NCBI RefSeq assembly: GCF_040807025.1 | Contig: NC_090943.1 | Coordinates: 125,797,400-125,861,399, forward strand | Length of the DNA stretch: 64,000 bases | Origin: Struthio camelus | Taxonomy: Eukaryota > Chordata > Aves > Struthioniformes > Struthionidae | Direction of reading: 5' to 3' | Part shown: positions 61,278-64,000 of the stretch, in pieces | Position numbering within the stretch: the stretch's first letter is position 1 | Layout: every line of letters begins with the position of its first letter | Program-made: the position numbers and the translations under genes | The notes under the pieces: model-generated | Seen by the model: the letters and a program-made list of their open reading frames with translations, nothing else | What the model was told of the DNA's origin: nothing | Databases searched by the model: none

Positions 61278-64000
61278 ATCTTCAAAAGAGACACAAATAT
61301 GACATATGTTAGCAACTAGAAGAAAATCTATGTATTTCAAAACTCAAAAAGGTTGTTGTCCTTTGCTTCTCTATCTCAGGAGCCTGGAAGCTCCCTGGGG
61401 TAGTATCTGAATATCAGATGCAGACATAATATGCAAGCAGAAACCAAAAGTTTAAGTGATAAGCACAAAGGCACTTTAGAAGGTGGAAATAGAATCCAGA
61501 TCTTCTACATCCCTTTCCCTTTTATTATTCCTGGGGTTGTGGCTGAGCTGGAAGATGTATAAATATTTATGGTAACAGGTAAGAGTAGGCTTATCTGCAG
61601 TGGCACCAAGAGGGAACTGAAAGTTCCTCTGATCATTTGGATGTGTAATTACTGCAGCAGTCGAGGAGAGTTTTACACTCTAATGGCAACACTGTCAAGA
61701 CCTTAGATATTAATTGTGAAGTTAATTAAACCTCTAACAAAATAGTAGAACTGTGGGTACATACACAAAATCCTAATCTTTAAGAGATGCCCTGCACCAG
61801 ACACAGCAACTAGTCTTGTGTTGTGTCCAGTAGGAGGTGGGAAAAATTGTTGCTAGACATTCATGAAGAGAGCCAAATCTATCTGTGCAGATTTTAATCT
61901 TGCAGATTAACTCACCTTAAGCTGTCAAACATAAGCCACTTATGAAGAGCTCAGAGCAGTTACATCACTTGAGTATTGCAGCTTTTCTTCTTTGTTGCTG
62001 CTTGCAAAGTCAGCAAAAAGCCTGTAATAAATTCAACTGACTTGTTAAAACATGACTTACCGTTTTCTGATCTTAGCCTTTTGGATATTTTCTCTTCATA
62101 CTCAGCCACCTTTGCAGCAAAATGCAAGCAGTCGAGCCCAGACGTTTCATAATGCAACCAAATACTCTACCTGCTATGCAATGTGGGAAAAAAATACCTG
62201 TGTATTTCCATGAAAAGAGAACATATTTTGACCAGGGTCATGCTTTCGAAAAATTCTAGAAACAGGAATTTTACAAGGGTTCTCACACAGCTGGTTTTCA
62301 CAGCTAGTGAGCTGAGATGGTTCAGAACTGCTCAGTAAATAATTGGAGAAGTAAGAACAAACATAACTTGCAAAGTAGGAAATTAACATACGCAGAAATA
62401 CAGATACTATATCTGAACTGTGTGACCAATGCCTGCACCAGCATGCTCCACAGATCCTCATCAAGAACATGTTGTGTCTTCTCTCCAGCCACCTGCCAGG
62501 TTTCCTTCCTATAAGAGGGAGCAAACAGAAGTAGGAGTGATGGGCACTTGGGTCTCAGCCCAGAATGGAGCTCAAATGTACCAAAGATCCACATCGATAC
62601 CAGGCATGTTCACAGAGCGCTGCTCAGAGGCAGCCACACATGGTTTTCTAGTATGCAAAAAAATGGAGGAAAAAAAGAACAAATGTTAATCCGTTCTATA
62701 AATTTGCAGAGCTACAACTTCAGCATTAAAAGGTCTGATGTTAAAATTCTGAGAAGCTGTTTTGTCTGTTAATGGTCAAGAACTTGTTCCACAAAGGTAG
62801 TGCAGCTCCAGGCAGCAACTCCTTCCTCTTCACTGATCGCCCTGATCTGGGAGACTTCAGAGTCCTGAGATAATACCCACTTGCCTGCTGTCAGCAACCC
62901 GTGAGCCAGGTGGCAAAAACAATGCAAGGTGACATTTTGAGGTGTGGAGGTGGCCGATGAGGCAGCTTCTAAGAGATTTCTATAGAAGGCAGTGGTCCTG
63001 CTGAGTGCTGAATGTGCTCAGCAGTAGCGGGAGTCTTTGAGAGGCAGCAATTCACAGCACCTGATGAGTTTCTGTTTGCATATGTCACCTCTAACTTGTG
63101 AAAGAGAAGTACACTCTCCCACACCACTCTTGAAAGGTTGCTGGTTCATACTGTTAAGTGCAGGGGGAAAGGTAAGCCCAGAGGAATGACATCCACAAAA
63201 GCCAGCATATTGAGAGAGGAGTAACTAAGCAAGGGAGGAAGAAGTTCAAAGGCAATGGCAGGGAAGGGAATGGCAGAAGCCCCACGCATCTCAGATTTAC
63301 TTGATTTTCAGGGAAAGGCACATCCTTCCAGTCAAAGTTCCTCTGCAGGAGTCAGATCATTTCATATTCATGCAGGAAAAAAAACTAGAGAGGAATTTGT
63401 TGCCTAGGATCTCCATAATTAGAATAATTTGAAATGGGAAATGCAACTTAAATTACTTTGTACCCCTAATTAGGAATACTCTGGTCTCCTACTCCTCAGC
63501 CTGATGATCTAGCCAGAAAGCCATAGGGTGTTTTGGAAGCCTACTGTCTTAGTCTTGCTTTTTGAAGATGTTCTGCTGTGCATGAGCCACGTTTTCGGCC
63601 AAAAAAAGAGAAAGATTACTGGATAAGATCTTTGGGCCTCTATTAAATCAAGAGATAAGTTTAAAATTCTTTGGGAAAAAAATTGCCCTAAAAATGACAT
63701 CAAAATGTGGTGCTCCTGGCTGCAAACTGGCTCATCACAAGTGGGTGATGTTGAATGTGATGAATGCTCGACAGTATTAGTGCATAAAATGAAGGCAGAA
63801 ATGCAGGCTTATGGGAGTTCCCTGAGCTTAGACCTTTCAATTTCAGGTACTCATAAAACATACTCCAAAAATTTTCAAAAACAGTCACCCAAGTTCACTT
63901 TTAGACATATCTGCTATGCCTAGACTAGGCAGTTGTTGCTCAATTTGATGGTTTTTGTGCAAGCTGTTCTTTGCAGCCTTTCCCTGTTCAGATATTTTAT
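61278..64000. other. Intergenic, no gene seen
   Basis: No exon, RNA gene or retroelement recognised. Overlapping short frames at 62174-62772 on both strands have no family resemblance. Confidence 0.5.

Noticed and set aside
1-64000. tRNA, rRNA or snRNA genes.
   Set aside because: I found no convincing tRNA A/B-box pair or known small-RNA sequence by eye; a covariance-model search would be needed to exclude diverged ones.

Overview
This window is vertebrate nuclear DNA, most likely from a bird or another sauropsid. Genes are split by GT-AG introns, three promoters sit in CpG islands, interspersed repeats are sparse, and the recognisable retrotransposons are CR1-type LINE fragments ending in degenerate ATTCTATG-like octamers. 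The sequence alone does not fix the species. All gene calls come from reading exons by eye and comparing them with remembered mammalian orthologues.

Three complete protein-coding genes were assembled exon by exon, each with an uninterrupted reading frame. CHMP4C, an ESCRT-III subunit, lies on the minus strand at 5243-20532: 5 coding exons, 223 aa. ZFAND1, with two AN1 zinc fingers, lies on the plus strand at 21723-29163: 8 coding exons, 269 aa. IMPA1, inositol monophosphatase 1, lies on the plus strand at 36002-44845: 8 coding exons plus a likely 5' non-coding exon near 34.1 kb, 278 aa. CHMP4C and ZFAND1 are divergent, with start codons about 1.2 kb apart and CpG-rich sequence around each. 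The order CHMP4C-ZFAND1-IMPA1 matches human 8q21.13, which supports orthology. In mammals SLC10A5 lies between ZFAND1 and IMPA1; no intact copy is visible here. The three genes are syntenic neighbours, not a pathway: membrane scission and abscission, stress-granule clearance, and inositol recycling.

Layout: 1-5.2 kb is CHMP4C 3' UTR and intergenic sequence with an AT microsatellite; 5.2-20.5 kb is CHMP4C, whose introns hold old SINE-like repeats; 20.0-22.0 kb is the CpG-rich divergent promoter region; 21.7-29.5 kb is ZFAND1, with a CR1 fragment in intron 6; 29.5-33.8 kb is intergenic; 33.85-34.5 kb is the IMPA1 CpG island; 36-46.7 kb is IMPA1, with a CR1 in intron 3; 46.7-64 kb is gene-poor, with several CR1 fragments and a perfect 35-bp inverted repeat.

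I found no convincing undescribed biological system. The points most worth checking are a (GGGGCC)6 tract just upstream of the CHMP4C start codon, a CHMP4C tail lacking the mammalian Aurora-B serine cluster, a GC-AG intron in ZFAND1 whose donor segment is locally duplicated, and the perfect inverted repeat near 52.96 kb.
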